Below are positions 25,463 through 33,894 of a stretch of 64,000 nucleotides of DNA, one piece after another. Both the position numbers and the translations under genes were made by a program. The DNA is taken from positions 1 through 64,000 of the forward strand of contig JBGTDU010000142.1 of the NCBI GenBank assembly GCA_041748175.1, given 5' to 3'. Position 1 is the stretch's first letter, and each line of letters starts with the position of its first letter. The stretch is from JAHEJB01 sp041748175. Its GTDB lineage: Bacteria > Bacteroidota > Rhodothermia > Rhodothermales > Rubricoccaceae. The notes below the pieces were generated by a model, which was given only the letters and a program-made list of their open reading frames with translations, did not search any database and was not told the DNA's origin.

Positions 25463-25827
25463 GCGACCCCAAGGAATACCAAGGCTGGATTGCGGTTTTC
25501 AGCTCGGGAACTGACTTTGAGGCTGATCTGGTCCGCGACCGCCTCGACGACGCGGGGATTGACGCCGTCGTCCTCACGCAACGCGACCACGCCTTCAACC
25601 TCACCGTCGGCGACCTCGCGACGGTCCATGTCATGGTGCAACCGGCGAACGTCGAGGAGGCCAAACGAGTCGTCTCCGAGGCGCCCGTTTCTGACGCCGA
25701 CCTGGTGGCCGCCGCGCTGGCCGCTGACATAAACGCGCCAGACGCCCATCCGCCCGACCAGGAATCAGCGCTCGATTCGGGGATGGATGAACTCACGTTT
25801 GACATTCCGGGCGACGACGAGGCGTGA
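25459..25827 (+). CDS. DUF2007-like putative signal-transducing protein
   Basis: 122 residues from MSDPKEYQGW, coupled by ATGA overlap to the CPBP gene. Residues 8-75 (WIAVFSSGTDFEADLVRDRLDDAGIDAVVLTQRDH...TVHVMVQPANVEEAKRVV) have the ferredoxin-like beta-alpha-beta pattern of DUF2007: a switch between chains of residues that add up, distinguish and interpret a small ligand or partner is not demonstrated. The remaining 45 residues are acidic and disordered. It often neighbours membrane proteases and transporters. Confidence 0.7.
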   Translation: MSDPKEYQGWIAVFSSGTDFEADLVRDRLDDAGIDAVVLTQRDHAFNLTVGDLATVHVMVQPANVEEAKRVVSEAPVSDADLVAAALAADINAPDAHPPDQESALDSGMDELTFDIPGDDEA

Positions 25828-25844
25828 CGTTCGAACAGAGCGCA

Positions 25845-25905
25845 ATGCGTCGTGCGTAGTGCGTTGTGTTCACGAAGGGCCTTTACGCACTACGGATTAC
25901 GCGCT
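25845..25905. repeat. TGCGTA-rich degenerate repeat, copy 3, imperfect palindrome
   Basis: Upstream of cdsA. GCGTAGTGCGTTGTG on the left is mirrored by TTACGCACTACGGATTACGC on the right, so this copy could fold as a hairpin. The words match those upstream of trpS and cysS. Confidence 0.5.
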
Positions 25906-25909
25906 ATCC

Positions 25910-26725
25910 ATGACAGATCTCACCCGGCGCGTCCTTACCGCTCTTGTTCTCGCGCCGATTGCGCTGGCGCTGACGTGGCTGGGTGGTTGGGGGTTCGCTC
26001 TGTTGGTCGCATTTGCCGCCGCGGTTGCGCAGGCCGAGCTCTACGCGTTGATGCGCAAGGCCGATTTACGTCCGCACGTTCCGCTCGGCCTCGTTCTCGG
26101 TGTGCTCGCGGTTCTTTCACCCCTGGTCTTGTGGGCTCTGCCCGTCATGGCCGTCGGCGTCATCGTGCTGCTGGCTGTTTTTGTCTTTCGGCAGATCGGG
26201 CACCCCATTCCTGATGCCGCAGCGACGTTGTTCGGGGTTGTTTTCCCGGCGTTCCTGTTGAGCTACGGCATAACGCTGCGCGAAGCGGACGGCTTTCCAC
26301 TCCTGGATGGCGACGGATTCTGGTTGATGGCCACGGTGCTGGTTGGCGTTTGGGGGGCCGACACGTTCGCCTACTTCGCGGGGCGAGCATTTGGAAAGAC
26401 GAAGCTGCTTCCGACGGTATCACCCAAGAAAACGTGGGAGGGCGCTATAGGCGGGTTGCTCGGCGCTATCGGCATCATTGCCATCTTCAGAATAACCGTA
26501 TTGCCCGTCCTCGACTGGACGGATGTCGCTGCGCTGGCGCTTTGCTGTGGCGTCGCAGGGCCGATGGGCGACCTCTTTGTCAGCCGACTCAAGCGCTCGG
26601 TCGGGGCGAAGGATACCGGACGCTGGCTTCCCGGTCACGGCGGCCTGCTCGATCGACTCGACGCCGCGCTGTTTGCTGTGCCGCTCGCCACGCTGTACCT
26701 CGACCATGTGGCAAAGCTCTTTTAG
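25910..26725 (+). CDS. cdsA: Phosphatidate cytidylyltransferase (CDP-diglyceride synthase)
   Basis: 271 residues from MTDLTRRV. About seven spans. The C-terminus carries the CdsA signature: SRLKRSVGAKDTGRWLPGHGG followed by LLDRLDA (residues 225-252), with the conserved KD and DRxD. Upstream GADTFAYFAGRAFGKTKLLPTVSPKKTWEG is also conserved. It makes CDP-diacylglycerol, the precursor of all phospholipids, at the inner membrane. A longer frame into the TGCGTA repeat is rejected. Confidence 0.95.
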   Translation: MTDLTRRVLTALVLAPIALALTWLGGWGFALLVAFAAAVAQAELYALMRKADLRPHVPLGLVLGVLAVLSPLVLWALPVMAVGVIVLLAVFVFRQIGHPIPDAAATLFGVVFPAFLLSYGITLREADGFPLLDGDGFWLMATVLVGVWGADTFAYFAGRAFGKTKLLPTVSPKKTWEGAIGGLLGAIGIIAIFRITVLPVLDWTDVAALALCCGVAGPMGDLFVSRLKRSVGAKDTGRWLPGHGGLLDRLDAALFAVPLATLYLDHVAKLF

Positions 26726-26815
26726 TGTGGACAAAGCGTTCGCATCGCGTGGAAAGGTAGACGGAACGCCGTCACAGGCTTTCTGTATCATCGCACTAAC
26801 CTGAGCGCACGACCA

Positions 26816-27070
26816 ATGTTCAGCCAGTTTCGCCGTGGACGGGTACGCACCCGACAATTCCACTACGAACCTCGTTTCTACGACCCTTCGAAAGACGAGC
26901 GGATTAAGCGGCGGATGCGCGTCGCGCGTCCGCGCGTCCGCGCAAAGTCGAAGCAGCCCGCATTTATTCTTGTTGGTCTGGGGCTGGTTCTGGCACTTTA
27001 CCTCTACGTCCATATCGACACCATCGTCGAGCGCGCCACCGCGTTCGGCGGCTTCTTTTTCGGCGGCTGA
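26816..27070 (+). CDS. Small one-span membrane protein upstream of mutL
   Basis: 84 residues. A strongly basic, Arg-rich N-terminal half (QFRRGRVRTRQFHYEPRFYDPSKDERIKRRMRVARPRVRAKSK) is followed by one span (PAFILVGLGLVLALYLYVHI) and a glycine-rich tail. Positive-inside topology puts the basic half in the cytoplasm. Similar small proteins sit in this position in related genomes as far as I recall, but I assign no function. The mutL start lies 34 bases downstream. Confidence 0.65.
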   Translation: MFSQFRRGRVRTRQFHYEPRFYDPSKDERIKRRMRVARPRVRAKSKQPAFILVGLGLVLALYLYVHIDTIVERATAFGGFFFGG

Positions 27071-27104
27071 CCGTTCGCTAGCCCAGCCGCCTTTCAACTT
27101 GACT

Positions 27105-29045
27105 GTGCCCGCTTCCCCTGCCCTGGCTCCGACGTCTTCCGAAGGTGTCATTCGTGTTCTTCCCGATGTTCTGGCCAGCAAAATTGCTGCGGGCGAGGTC
27201 GTCCAGCGCCCGTCCAGCGTGGTCAAGGAATTGATCGAGAACGGCATCGATGCCGGAGCGTCCAGCATTCAGGTGATTGTCAAGAAGGCCGGAAGCGCAC
27301 TTATTCAAGTCGTTGATGACGGCTGCGGGATGGGAAGGGATGATGCCGCAGTGTGTTTCGGTCGCCACGCGACGAGCAAGCTGCGCTCTATCGGCGATCT
27401 TGAACGCCTCGCAACGCTGGGCTTTCGCGGCGAAGCGCTCGCGTCCATCGCGTCGGTAGCCCAGGTAGAGCTCAAGACCCGTCGCGTCCAGGACGATGCC
27501 GGCACGCGTGTGTCAATTGCAGGCGGCGAACTGGTTGAGCAGGGTCCGTGCGCAACGCCCACCGGGACATCCATCGCCGTGCGCAATTTGTTCTACAACG
27601 TACCTGCGCGCCGCAATTTTCTGAAAGCGGCCTCGACCGAGTTCAAGCACATCGTAGAAGCCTTTCAGGCGCAGGCAGTGGCGAACCCAACGTTGGCGTT
27701 TTCGCTCGTGCACGACGGAATGGACGTATACCGCCTGGCGGCTCCCGAAACAGTGGCGGCGTTCGACGACGCGCTTCGTGTCCGCGTTCAGGAGCTGTTT
27801 GGAAGCAGGCATCCGGTAAGGTTGGTTCCCGTGGGAGAAACCACGAGCTATTTGTCGATTCGCGGTTTTGTAGGGGCACCTGAGACGGTTCGGAAAGGCC
27901 GCAGCGATCAATTTCTCTTCGTCAATGGGCGCTACGTCAGGAATCGTTCGCTCAATCACGCGGTCGCCTCGGCCTTCGGCGAGCTGATCCCGCAAGGCTC
28001 CTATCCGTTCTTCGCGCTCTTCCTCAATCTGGATCCTGGACACGTTGACGTAAACGTCCACCCGCAGAAAACAGAAGTCAAGTTCGACGATGAACGCGGC
28101 GTCTACGGTTTCATAAAAGCGGTCGTAAAGAGAGGCTTGGCCACGGCGGGGCTCGCCCTCGCGGTCGATTCGAGTGCGTCACCCGGCATCGTGTTTCAGG
28201 CAACCGAGCATGCAGATCCTGAGCAGCCATTTCGTGATCCCTTACCGCGCTCATGGCGCGCGTCCGCGCTCGATTGGTCGTTTTCGGATGGCGATGGTGG
28301 TGGGCGAGCCCGGGGGCCGGAGATCATGGGCTCCGAAACGTTGGATTCCCGGACGTTCGATATCGCCTCGTTTCCGTCGTTCGCTATTTCGCCGCAAAAA
28401 AATCTTCGCCTGCCCTCTCGTGTCGAACCGGACGGGGATGGGGTGGAGGCTCCGCATAGCCGAGACGCAAGCGAGCAGCCGATCTGGCAGTTGCACGAAC
28501 GTTATCTCCTCACGCCGATCCGGTTCGGAGTCATGGTCCTCGATCAGCAGGCTGCGCACGAGCGCATCCTCTACGAACAGGCGCTGGCCGTGCTCAACGG
28601 CGGAATGGCGGCGTCGCAGCAGCTTCTTTTCCCTCGCACCATCGACTTTGATCCTGGCGAATTTGCGTTGCTCGAAGACCTTCTTCCCGACTTGCAGGCG
28701 CTGGGTTTTGATATCGAGTTGTTCTCCGGCAGAAGCGTGCTGGTCCGAGGTGTCCCCGCCGACGTCCACCTTGGCTCCGAACACGTGATCCTCGAAGAGA
28801 TTCTGGACCAATTCCAGAGCAACGGGGAAGGTGTGCAACTTGAGGCACGAGAAAACCTCGCCCGGAGTATGGCGCACCGAAGCGCCATCAAGCCGGGTCG
28901 GATTCTAAAACCCGAAGAAGCGCGTGGCCTGATCGATCAACTGTTCGCGTGCAGGATGCCCTATGCCGATCCGGGCGGACGCCCTACGTTGATAACGCTG
29001 TCAATGGAGGAGCTCGCCAAGAGATTTGGACGCAGTGGCCCATAA
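27105..29045 (+). CDS. mutL: DNA mismatch repair protein MutL
   Basis: 646 residues from a GTG; no ATG lies between the previous gene and the conserved N-terminus. The GHKL ATPase domain has VLPDVLASKIAAGEVVQRP, VKELIENGIDAGA, DDGCGM, RHATSKL and LGFRGEALASI. Mid-protein VDVNVHPQKTEVKF ends the N-terminal half. A variable linker (about 370-450) leads to a dimerisation domain with MVLDQQAAHERILYEQ, and LFACRMPYADPGGRPTLI near the end. The endonuclease-associated motifs are the divergent version seen in Bacteroidota relatives. It couples MutS mismatch recognition to repair. Confidence 0.96.
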   Translation: MPASPALAPTSSEGVIRVLPDVLASKIAAGEVVQRPSSVVKELIENGIDAGASSIQVIVKKAGSALIQVVDDGCGMGRDDAAVCFGRHATSKLRSIGDLERLATLGFRGEALASIASVAQVELKTRRVQDDAGTRVSIAGGELVEQGPCATPTGTSIAVRNLFYNVPARRNFLKAASTEFKHIVEAFQAQAVANPTLAFSLVHDGMDVYRLAAPETVAAFDDALRVRVQELFGSRHPVRLVPVGETTSYLSIRGFVGAPETVRKGRSDQFLFVNGRYVRNRSLNHAVASAFGELIPQGSYPFFALFLNLDPGHVDVNVHPQKTEVKFDDERGVYGFIKAVVKRGLATAGLALAVDSSASPGIVFQATEHADPEQPFRDPLPRSWRASALDWSFSDGDGGGRARGPEIMGSETLDSRTFDIASFPSFAISPQKNLRLPSRVEPDGDGVEAPHSRDASEQPIWQLHERYLLTPIRFGVMVLDQQAAHERILYEQALAVLNGGMAASQQLLFPRTIDFDPGEFALLEDLLPDLQALGFDIELFSGRSVLVRGVPADVHLGSEHVILEEILDQFQSNGEGVQLEARENLARSMAHRSAIKPGRILKPEEARGLIDQLFACRMPYADPGGRPTLITLSMEELAKRFGRSGP

Positions 29046-29344
29046 CGAAAAATGTATGGTTGCGCGGCCTCGACGTCCCTCCAGCTTCGCCGCGATGAGG
29101 GCAACGAACGCTAGAAATAACAGGCGGAGCGCGACCGTTAGTGTTTGCAAGGCGAAATGGATGGCTTTGGTACGGCCACATCAGGTCGAGGTCGGCACCT
29201 GTTCGATTTGGGTGCCCTGATTCAGAGGATACCGTTCCTGCATTCCAATGGGCCCTGCTGCTGGTGCGTGCTGGCAAAGTTGTTTTGGGAAGCTCTGGCG
29301 TAGAGTCAGAGCGATCTTCCGCCCACGCAAAGACACGGATTCCA
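29046..29344. other. Intergenic region between mutL and tilS, nothing identified
   Basis: 299 bases with no convincing hairpin terminator, repeat or coding frame. The tilS promoter may lie here. Confidence 0.4.
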
Positions 29345-30688
29345 ATGTCAGAATTAGACGGCGCGCACGTCCTCCATGTCATGAATGAACTTGGCGTTCG
29401 GTTGTCGGCTAATGTAGTCGTTGGTGTCAGCGGTGGCGTGGATTCCGTTGTGTTGCTCCAACTCCTCTGCGACGCCGGATTTTCAGTCACCGCTTGCCAC
29501 GCCAACTATGGGTTGCGGGGCGCCGAATCGGAAAGTGATGAGACGTTCGTTCGTGCGCTGGCGGACGAGCTTGGGCTGCATCTTGTGGTCAAGAGGATTG
29601 ACCTGCCGGAGTCAGGAAATCGACAGGAGGCAGCGCGAGATGCTCGTTACGCCTTCTTCCGTGAAACGGCTGAAGCAGTGGGAGCGGAGGTCGTGGTTGT
29701 CGCCCATCATTGCGACGACCAGGCCGAGACCGTGCTGCTCAATCTGTTTCGCGGCGCGGGAGCGCATGGCCTGTCCGGGATGCCGACAATTCGTCCGATC
29801 GCCCGTTCTTCGTCCATTCAGCTCATTCGTCCGCTGCTCGGCTGGTCGCGCGAGGACATTGAGGAACTAGCCAGAACTCGTGGCTGGGACTGGCGAGAGG
29901 ATTCCTCCAACACATCCGGCAACTACGCACGAAACCGCCTTAGAAACTATGTCATTCCGCTTATCCAGAAAGAGTTTGGTGAACGAGCGTCACGGAATAT
30001 CGCGGAGGCCGCAGGACGAATTCGTGCTGTCGTCGATCTGGTGGACGGGAGCACGTCTGTCCGTTTATCGATCGATGAATTGCGCGCTCTGCCCGAGGCA
30101 CAGCGGCATTTTCGTTACGTCAGTGCCCTGAAGAGATTCGCCCCACACGCGCCGCTGAGATCGGGGGCGATGCCGGACCTTGATGCTCTCCTCGACGCGC
30201 AGCCGGGGAAGCGCGTCGTGTGGCCAGGCGTTTCAGTTTGGCGGGAACGTGAGGCGCTGGTCATAAAACCAGAAGGCGAGAACGTCGCGTTGCAGAGTTG
30301 GCGTGTTCAGATGGGCTCTTCTGCTACAACACCGTTTGGGACCTTGGCTGTCGAGCTGGTCGAAAACATCGAGCCGGAGGATCTGAAAACGACGAATGGC
30401 GAGATCGAGCTAGTCGACGCGGCTGCGCTGCTCGGGCCACTATCGCTACGTTGCTGGCGCGCCGGAGATCGATTCAGCCCCTTGAGCCTCAACGGGTCCA
30501 AACTCGTCAGCGATCTGTTGACAGATCATAAAGTTCCTTCATCCGAGCGTGATCGTCAGCTTGTGCTTTGTTCGGGGGAGGAGATCGTGTGGGTCGTCGG
30601 GCGTCGTTTGGCGGAAGAAGCAAGAATCCGAGCATCCACGGAGCAAGCTGTACGCCTGGTTTGGACGCCCGCCCCCGCCTTCGGTTGA
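29345..30688 (+). CDS. tilS: tRNA(Ile)-lysidine synthase
   Basis: 447 residues from MSELDGAHV. PP-loop SGGVDS at 29-34, followed by HANYGLRGAESESDE, the TilS-specific RQEAARDARYAFF, AHHCDDQAETVLLNLFRG and EDSSNTSGNYARNRLRN. The C-terminal TilS domain (LRCWRAGDRFSPLSLNGSKLVSDLLTDHKVP) binds the tRNA. It converts C34 to lysidine in the CAU anticodon of tRNA-Ile2, an essential step. The hpt gene follows after 51 bases, the common tilS-hpt order. Confidence 0.96.
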   Translation: MSELDGAHVLHVMNELGVRLSANVVVGVSGGVDSVVLLQLLCDAGFSVTACHANYGLRGAESESDETFVRALADELGLHLVVKRIDLPESGNRQEAARDARYAFFRETAEAVGAEVVVVAHHCDDQAETVLLNLFRGAGAHGLSGMPTIRPIARSSSIQLIRPLLGWSREDIEELARTRGWDWREDSSNTSGNYARNRLRNYVIPLIQKEFGERASRNIAEAAGRIRAVVDLVDGSTSVRLSIDELRALPEAQRHFRYVSALKRFAPHAPLRSGAMPDLDALLDAQPGKRVVWPGVSVWREREALVIKPEGENVALQSWRVQMGSSATTPFGTLAVELVENIEPEDLKTTNGEIELVDAAALLGPLSLRCWRAGDRFSPLSLNGSKLVSDLLTDHKVPSSERDRQLVLCSGEEIVWVVGRRLAEEARIRASTEQAVRLVWTPAPAFG

Positions 30689-30739
30689 ACGGCATGAACG
30701 CAGCCCGTAGTTTCGTATTTGCCTACCTCTCCAGTTCTA

Positions 30740-31324
30740 ATGGACACTGCCACGGCCACGTTGACTGCTCCAGATTCCGTCGTTTGCCAGGGCGAACGCT
30801 TCCGGCTGTATCTGGATGAGGCCACGCTACAGGCGCGAATCAGCGCGCTCGGCGAGCAGATTAGCATCGACTATGGCGAGGCTGAGACGCCGCCCATCTT
30901 CATCGGCGTCCTGAATGGTGCATTCATGTTTGTGGCCGACCTGATACGTACGCTCTCAATAGACTGCGAGGTAGACTTCTACAAGCTCTCCTCCTACGGC
31001 TCATCAAAGGTGTCGAGCGGCATGGTGACAGAGCTCAAACACATCGACGCGGAACTCGAAGGCAGACACGTCATCGTGGTGGAAGACATCGTGGACACCG
31101 GCGTCACGATGCGCTATATCCTCGACCGGATTCGGGAGTTGAATCCGGCGTCGGTGCGCTCCGCCACACTTCTCCGAAAACCGGACGCCGCGAAAGTGAC
31201 GGTTAAGGTCGACTACGTGGGCTTCGAGATCGACAACCTGTTCGTCATTGGGTATGGCCTCGACTATGGGCAGTTGGCCCGCAATCTGCGCGCGATTTAT
31301 ATACTGGATGAGGCGGGTCTCTGA
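30740..31324 (+). CDS. hpt: Hypoxanthine phosphoribosyltransferase
   Basis: 194 residues from the ATG at 30740. The PRPP-binding loop VIVVEDIVDTG lies at 111-121; FIGVLNGAFMFVADL and VDFYKLSSYG match the HPRT fold, as does FVIGYGLDYGQLARNL. It salvages hypoxanthine/guanine with PRPP. Downstream, the usual ftsH neighbour is absent and a cold-shock gene follows. Confidence 0.95.
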   Translation: MDTATATLTAPDSVVCQGERFRLYLDEATLQARISALGEQISIDYGEAETPPIFIGVLNGAFMFVADLIRTLSIDCEVDFYKLSSYGSSKVSSGMVTELKHIDAELEGRHVIVVEDIVDTGVTMRYILDRIRELNPASVRSATLLRKPDAAKVTVKVDYVGFEIDNLFVIGYGLDYGQLARNLRAIYILDEAGL

Positions 31325-31556
31325 CGCCAGCCAAGAAGCTCTGTGTGTAATCTCCGCGTGATCTACACTCCCATTGTTCCGGTTTATTCCGGTTTGGTAG
31401 TAGGTTACGTGCTTTCAGGGCGAGTTCATTCAGGGCCGTCCACCGTTCAACAACACGAGTACCGAGTACCTCCAGTCGGGACGGCCACGCATCGCGCGGC
31501 TTGTGCACAGCACGCCTACCGGACTAAATCGGGCCTGTACAAAACACAAAAACAAC
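31325..31556 (+). promoter_or_regulatory. Long leader of the cold-shock gene (putative 5' UTR)
   Basis: A 232-base gap between hpt and the cold-shock gene with no coding frame. It has a direct repeat of TTCCGGTTT at about 31377-31396. Cold-shock genes often have long structured leaders that act as thermosensors; that role here is inference from position only. Confidence 0.35.
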
Positions 31557-31763
31557 ATGGCAAGCGGCATCGTAAAATGGTTCAACGCTGAAAAAGGCTT
31601 TGGATTCATCACTCCCGACGAGGGAGCACGCGATCTTTTCGTTCACCGCAGCAACGTCTCAGGCCTCGGCCGTGACGAAGGCCTCCAGGAAGGCGAAGCT
31701 GTACAATACGACGTCGAGGAGGGCCAGAAGGGCCTCAGCGCCGTCAACGTTCAGCGTAGCTGA
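31557..31763 (+). CDS. Cold-shock domain protein
   Basis: 68 residues, standard CspA length. MASGIVKWFNAEKGFGFITP has RNP1 (KGFGFI) and DLFVH is RNP2; SGLGRDEGLQEGEAVQYDVEEGQKGLSAVNV is the C-terminal beta part. Nucleic-acid chaperone that melts mRNA structure. A strong hairpin terminator follows 21 bases after the stop. An upstream in-frame GTG would give an 18-residue leader and is rejected. Confidence 0.95.
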   Translation: MASGIVKWFNAEKGFGFITPDEGARDLFVHRSNVSGLGRDEGLQEGEAVQYDVEEGQKGLSAVNVQRS

Positions 31764-31784
31764 GGTACTTCTCAGTTTCTGTTC

Positions 31785-31817
31785 AAAGGGGTCAGGCCGA
31801 AAGGTCAGGCCCCTTTT
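31785..31817 (+). terminator. Rho-independent terminator of the cold-shock gene
   Basis: Outer stem AAAGGGG/CCCCTTTT and inner stem GGCC-GAAA-GGTC, ending in TTTT. It stands immediately downstream of the cold-shock stop. Confidence 0.8.
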
Positions 31818-31998
31818 CATTTGGTTCCTCCTGGCTCGTTTGCATCACCTGTCGGGTCAAGCGAAAAGCCAGACTGCTGCGAATAAGTGGAGGAGTCAAC
31901 TCGGAGTGCTTTGCTATTTGGAACGGGTCTAAATAGATTGCCGTACTTCTCAAAAGTCGGCTGCCTATCTGGGCGGCAGGCGTTAGAAAATCTGGTCT

Positions 31999-32340
31999 AT
32001 GGAAGCAACTACCGCGCTTGGTTTCGTCGCCGTGAATTACATCGATTGCACAGATGCGTACATCCCGCGCTTTGAAGAATTGTTTTCCTCGCGCGTGGGT
32101 GCGATTGATCGGCTACCGGGTTTTAGGAATATGCACGTTCTTAGGCCGCAGAAAGTCGGCGATGCGTACTTGATTGTCAGCTACTGGGACGACGAGTCGC
32201 ACTTCCAGGCGTGGACCAAGTCGCCGGAGTTTCTCGAGGGCCACAAGCGTGGCTTCGACGATATCCGGAAGGCCAGAGAGCAGGGCGGCGAGGCACCGAT
32301 GAAGTCCACCTTCAAAACGTATGAGATTTTGAGCAACTAA
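31999..32340 (+). CDS. Antibiotic biosynthesis monooxygenase (ABM/HmoA-like) domain protein
   Basis: 113 residues. FEELFSSRVGAIDRLPGFRNMHVLRPQKVGDAYLIVSYWDDESHFQAWTKSPEFLEGHK follows the ABM ferredoxin-like pattern of HmoA/IsdG-type proteins (GF..M.VLRP....Y.I.SYW.....F.AW..S..F...H). Relatives degrade heme or are small-molecule oxygenases. The heme-ligand histidine candidate is the one in EGHKRGF. Exact activity unassigned. The small gene at 32348 follows after 7 bases. Confidence 0.82.
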   Translation: MEATTALGFVAVNYIDCTDAYIPRFEELFSSRVGAIDRLPGFRNMHVLRPQKVGDAYLIVSYWDDESHFQAWTKSPEFLEGHKRGFDDIRKAREQGGEAPMKSTFKTYEILSN

Positions 32341-32347
32341 CGGTACG

Positions 32348-32485
32348 ATGGACGCAGAACCAAAAAAAGAAAAGGCTACGTTCGGCGTGGCGAAGAAGGC
32401 CGGGATCCTGGCCTTCACGTTCTTTCTGGTCAAAGGACTAATCTGGTTGGCCGTTCTCCTTTTCGGCGCAAAGGCCATTCTCTGA
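32348..32485 (+). CDS. Small membrane protein, 45 residues
   Basis: ATG to TGA frame reading MDAEPKKEKATFGVAKKAGI and then LAFTFFLVKGLIWLAVLLFGAKAIL: a charged N-terminus and one or two short hydrophobic segments. It lies 7 bases after the ABM gene with the same strand. The clean amphipathic/hydrophobic organisation and tight spacing favour a real gene. Function unknown. Confidence 0.6.
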   Translation: MDAEPKKEKATFGVAKKAGILAFTFFLVKGLIWLAVLLFGAKAIL

Positions 32486-32540
32486 AGCTGGCCCACACAG
32501 CGCAGTTCAGGCCCGACCGGTGCTCAATGCGACGGCGCAT

Positions 32541-33815
32541 TCATACGACGTCCTTAGGCCCGCACACGTACGGCTTTTCAACCAGCCCCGCCATGGCACC
32601 CACGACGGCGATGTTCTCTGCCTGCGAAAGTTCCTGGAGGGTGCCATCTCGCTCAAGAATGGCAATGGCGTCGTCCTTGAGTTGATAGGCGTCGTGACGC
32701 GCGCTGCCGGCTGCGAGGTAGTAGCCAACGTCAGCGCCAGCCGTCGAGGGTGCAGACAGCCCGGTCGTCACGAGCCACCGTTCTACCCTGTCGTGCAACT
32801 CGGAAAGCTCCTCTCTCGACGAATTGCTCTTAAGAAAGGTAGTCCGGAAGAGGTCGCGATTTAGAATGCGTCGCGAAAGGTCGGCGAGGATCGGGTCCTT
32901 AGCCTCCGCCCATCGCTTTGCGCTGTAGAGGATATCTGTGTCGTCCAGCGCAACGAAATGGTCGAGCACGTCGGTCTGCTCAACATCCGCTGCCGTTACG
33001 TCTTCGGTAAGAAAGTAGGCCAGGGACGGGGCCGTTGAAGCAATTGCAGGATCATTCCAATCCCAAACGTATCGAACTCGCGCAAACGTGTTTAGCAGTA
33101 AATGATCGGCGGCAATTACTGTTTTATGTAGATACACTTGCCAGTACATTAGCCGACGACTGAGAATGAAGTTCTCCACGGAGTAGGCGCCTTTTGCCTC
33201 GATTACAATCCGCTCGTCATGCACGCGCATGGTTTTCAGGATGCGCTGGACTCCCACGACGCCCTCGGCCACACCCGTGTAGAAAGCGTCGCGCCGGAGA
33301 TAATCGAGCCGGTCCATGTCGAGTTGGCTGGCGACGAGTGTGTGGAAAAACGGGCGCTCGTACGTCCCGTCGAAGATGGCGAGCGCCATATTGAGCTTTC
33401 CACCAACCTGGTTGTTGAGCCGCTCTATGAGGGCACGGCTCATGCGTTCATGATGATGCGGCGCGCCGTCGGGGGCAGGTGGAATCAAAATTTGCTCTAA
33501 CGTGTGCGAGAAAGGCCCATGGCCTATGTCGTGGAGCAGCGCGGCCGCAATAGCGCTCTCGGCCTCCTCGGGTGAGACTTCGGTGCCCTTCTGTGTCAGT
33601 ATCCCGAGGATATCCTGCATCAATGCCATCGCCCCAAGCGCATGCTCAAAGCGCGTGTGAACGGCGCCGGGAAATGCAAGAAATCCTAGTCCCAGCTGCC
33701 GAATGCGCCGCAGGCGTTGAACAGCCGACGTTTCGATCAGCTGGACAATGAGGCCGCGCGGCACCGAGATAAACCCGTGGACCGGGTCTGAAAAGAGCTT
33801 GAAGTGGCCGGGCAC
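32541..33815 (-). CDS. HD-domain phosphohydrolase (dNTPase-like, YwfO family)
   Basis: 424 residues from a GTG at 33815 giving MPGHFKLFSDPVHGFISVPRG, the usual family N-terminus. A start further upstream would overlap the divergent gene and add a low-complexity Pro/Arg stretch. HD motif residues: RFEHALGAM, then LLHDIGHGPFSHTLE. Family members hydrolyse nucleoside triphosphates. The C-terminal part is helical. Divergent from the deacetylase gene across about 79 bases. Confidence 0.88.
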   Translation of the reverse strand: MPGHFKLFSDPVHGFISVPRGLIVQLIETSAVQRLRRIRQLGLGFLAFPGAVHTRFEHALGAMALMQDILGILTQKGTEVSPEEAESAIAAALLHDIGHGPFSHTLEQILIPPAPDGAPHHHERMSRALIERLNNQVGGKLNMALAIFDGTYERPFFHTLVASQLDMDRLDYLRRDAFYTGVAEGVVGVQRILKTMRVHDERIVIEAKGAYSVENFILSRRLMYWQVYLHKTVIAADHLLLNTFARVRYVWDWNDPAIASTAPSLAYFLTEDVTAADVEQTDVLDHFVALDDTDILYSAKRWAEAKDPILADLSRRILNRDLFRTTFLKSNSSREELSELHDRVERWLVTTGLSAPSTAGADVGYYLAAGSARHDAYQLKDDAIAILERDGTLQELSQAENIAVVGAMAGLVEKPYVCGPKDVV

Positions 33816-33894
33816 GTTGAGAAAGGGAAACGGAAGCCGCGGGGGTGCGGGTCGCGGCGGGTAGTTTACGCCCCCATCCGAAAAAGACCGACGC

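Noticed and set aside
28500..29045. MutL lacks the textbook DQHA(x2)E(x4)E and CPHGRP endonuclease motifs
   Set aside because: DQQAAHERILYE and FACRMPYADPGGRP match the divergent form I know from Bacteroidota-type MutL proteins, so it is lineage variation rather than a defect.
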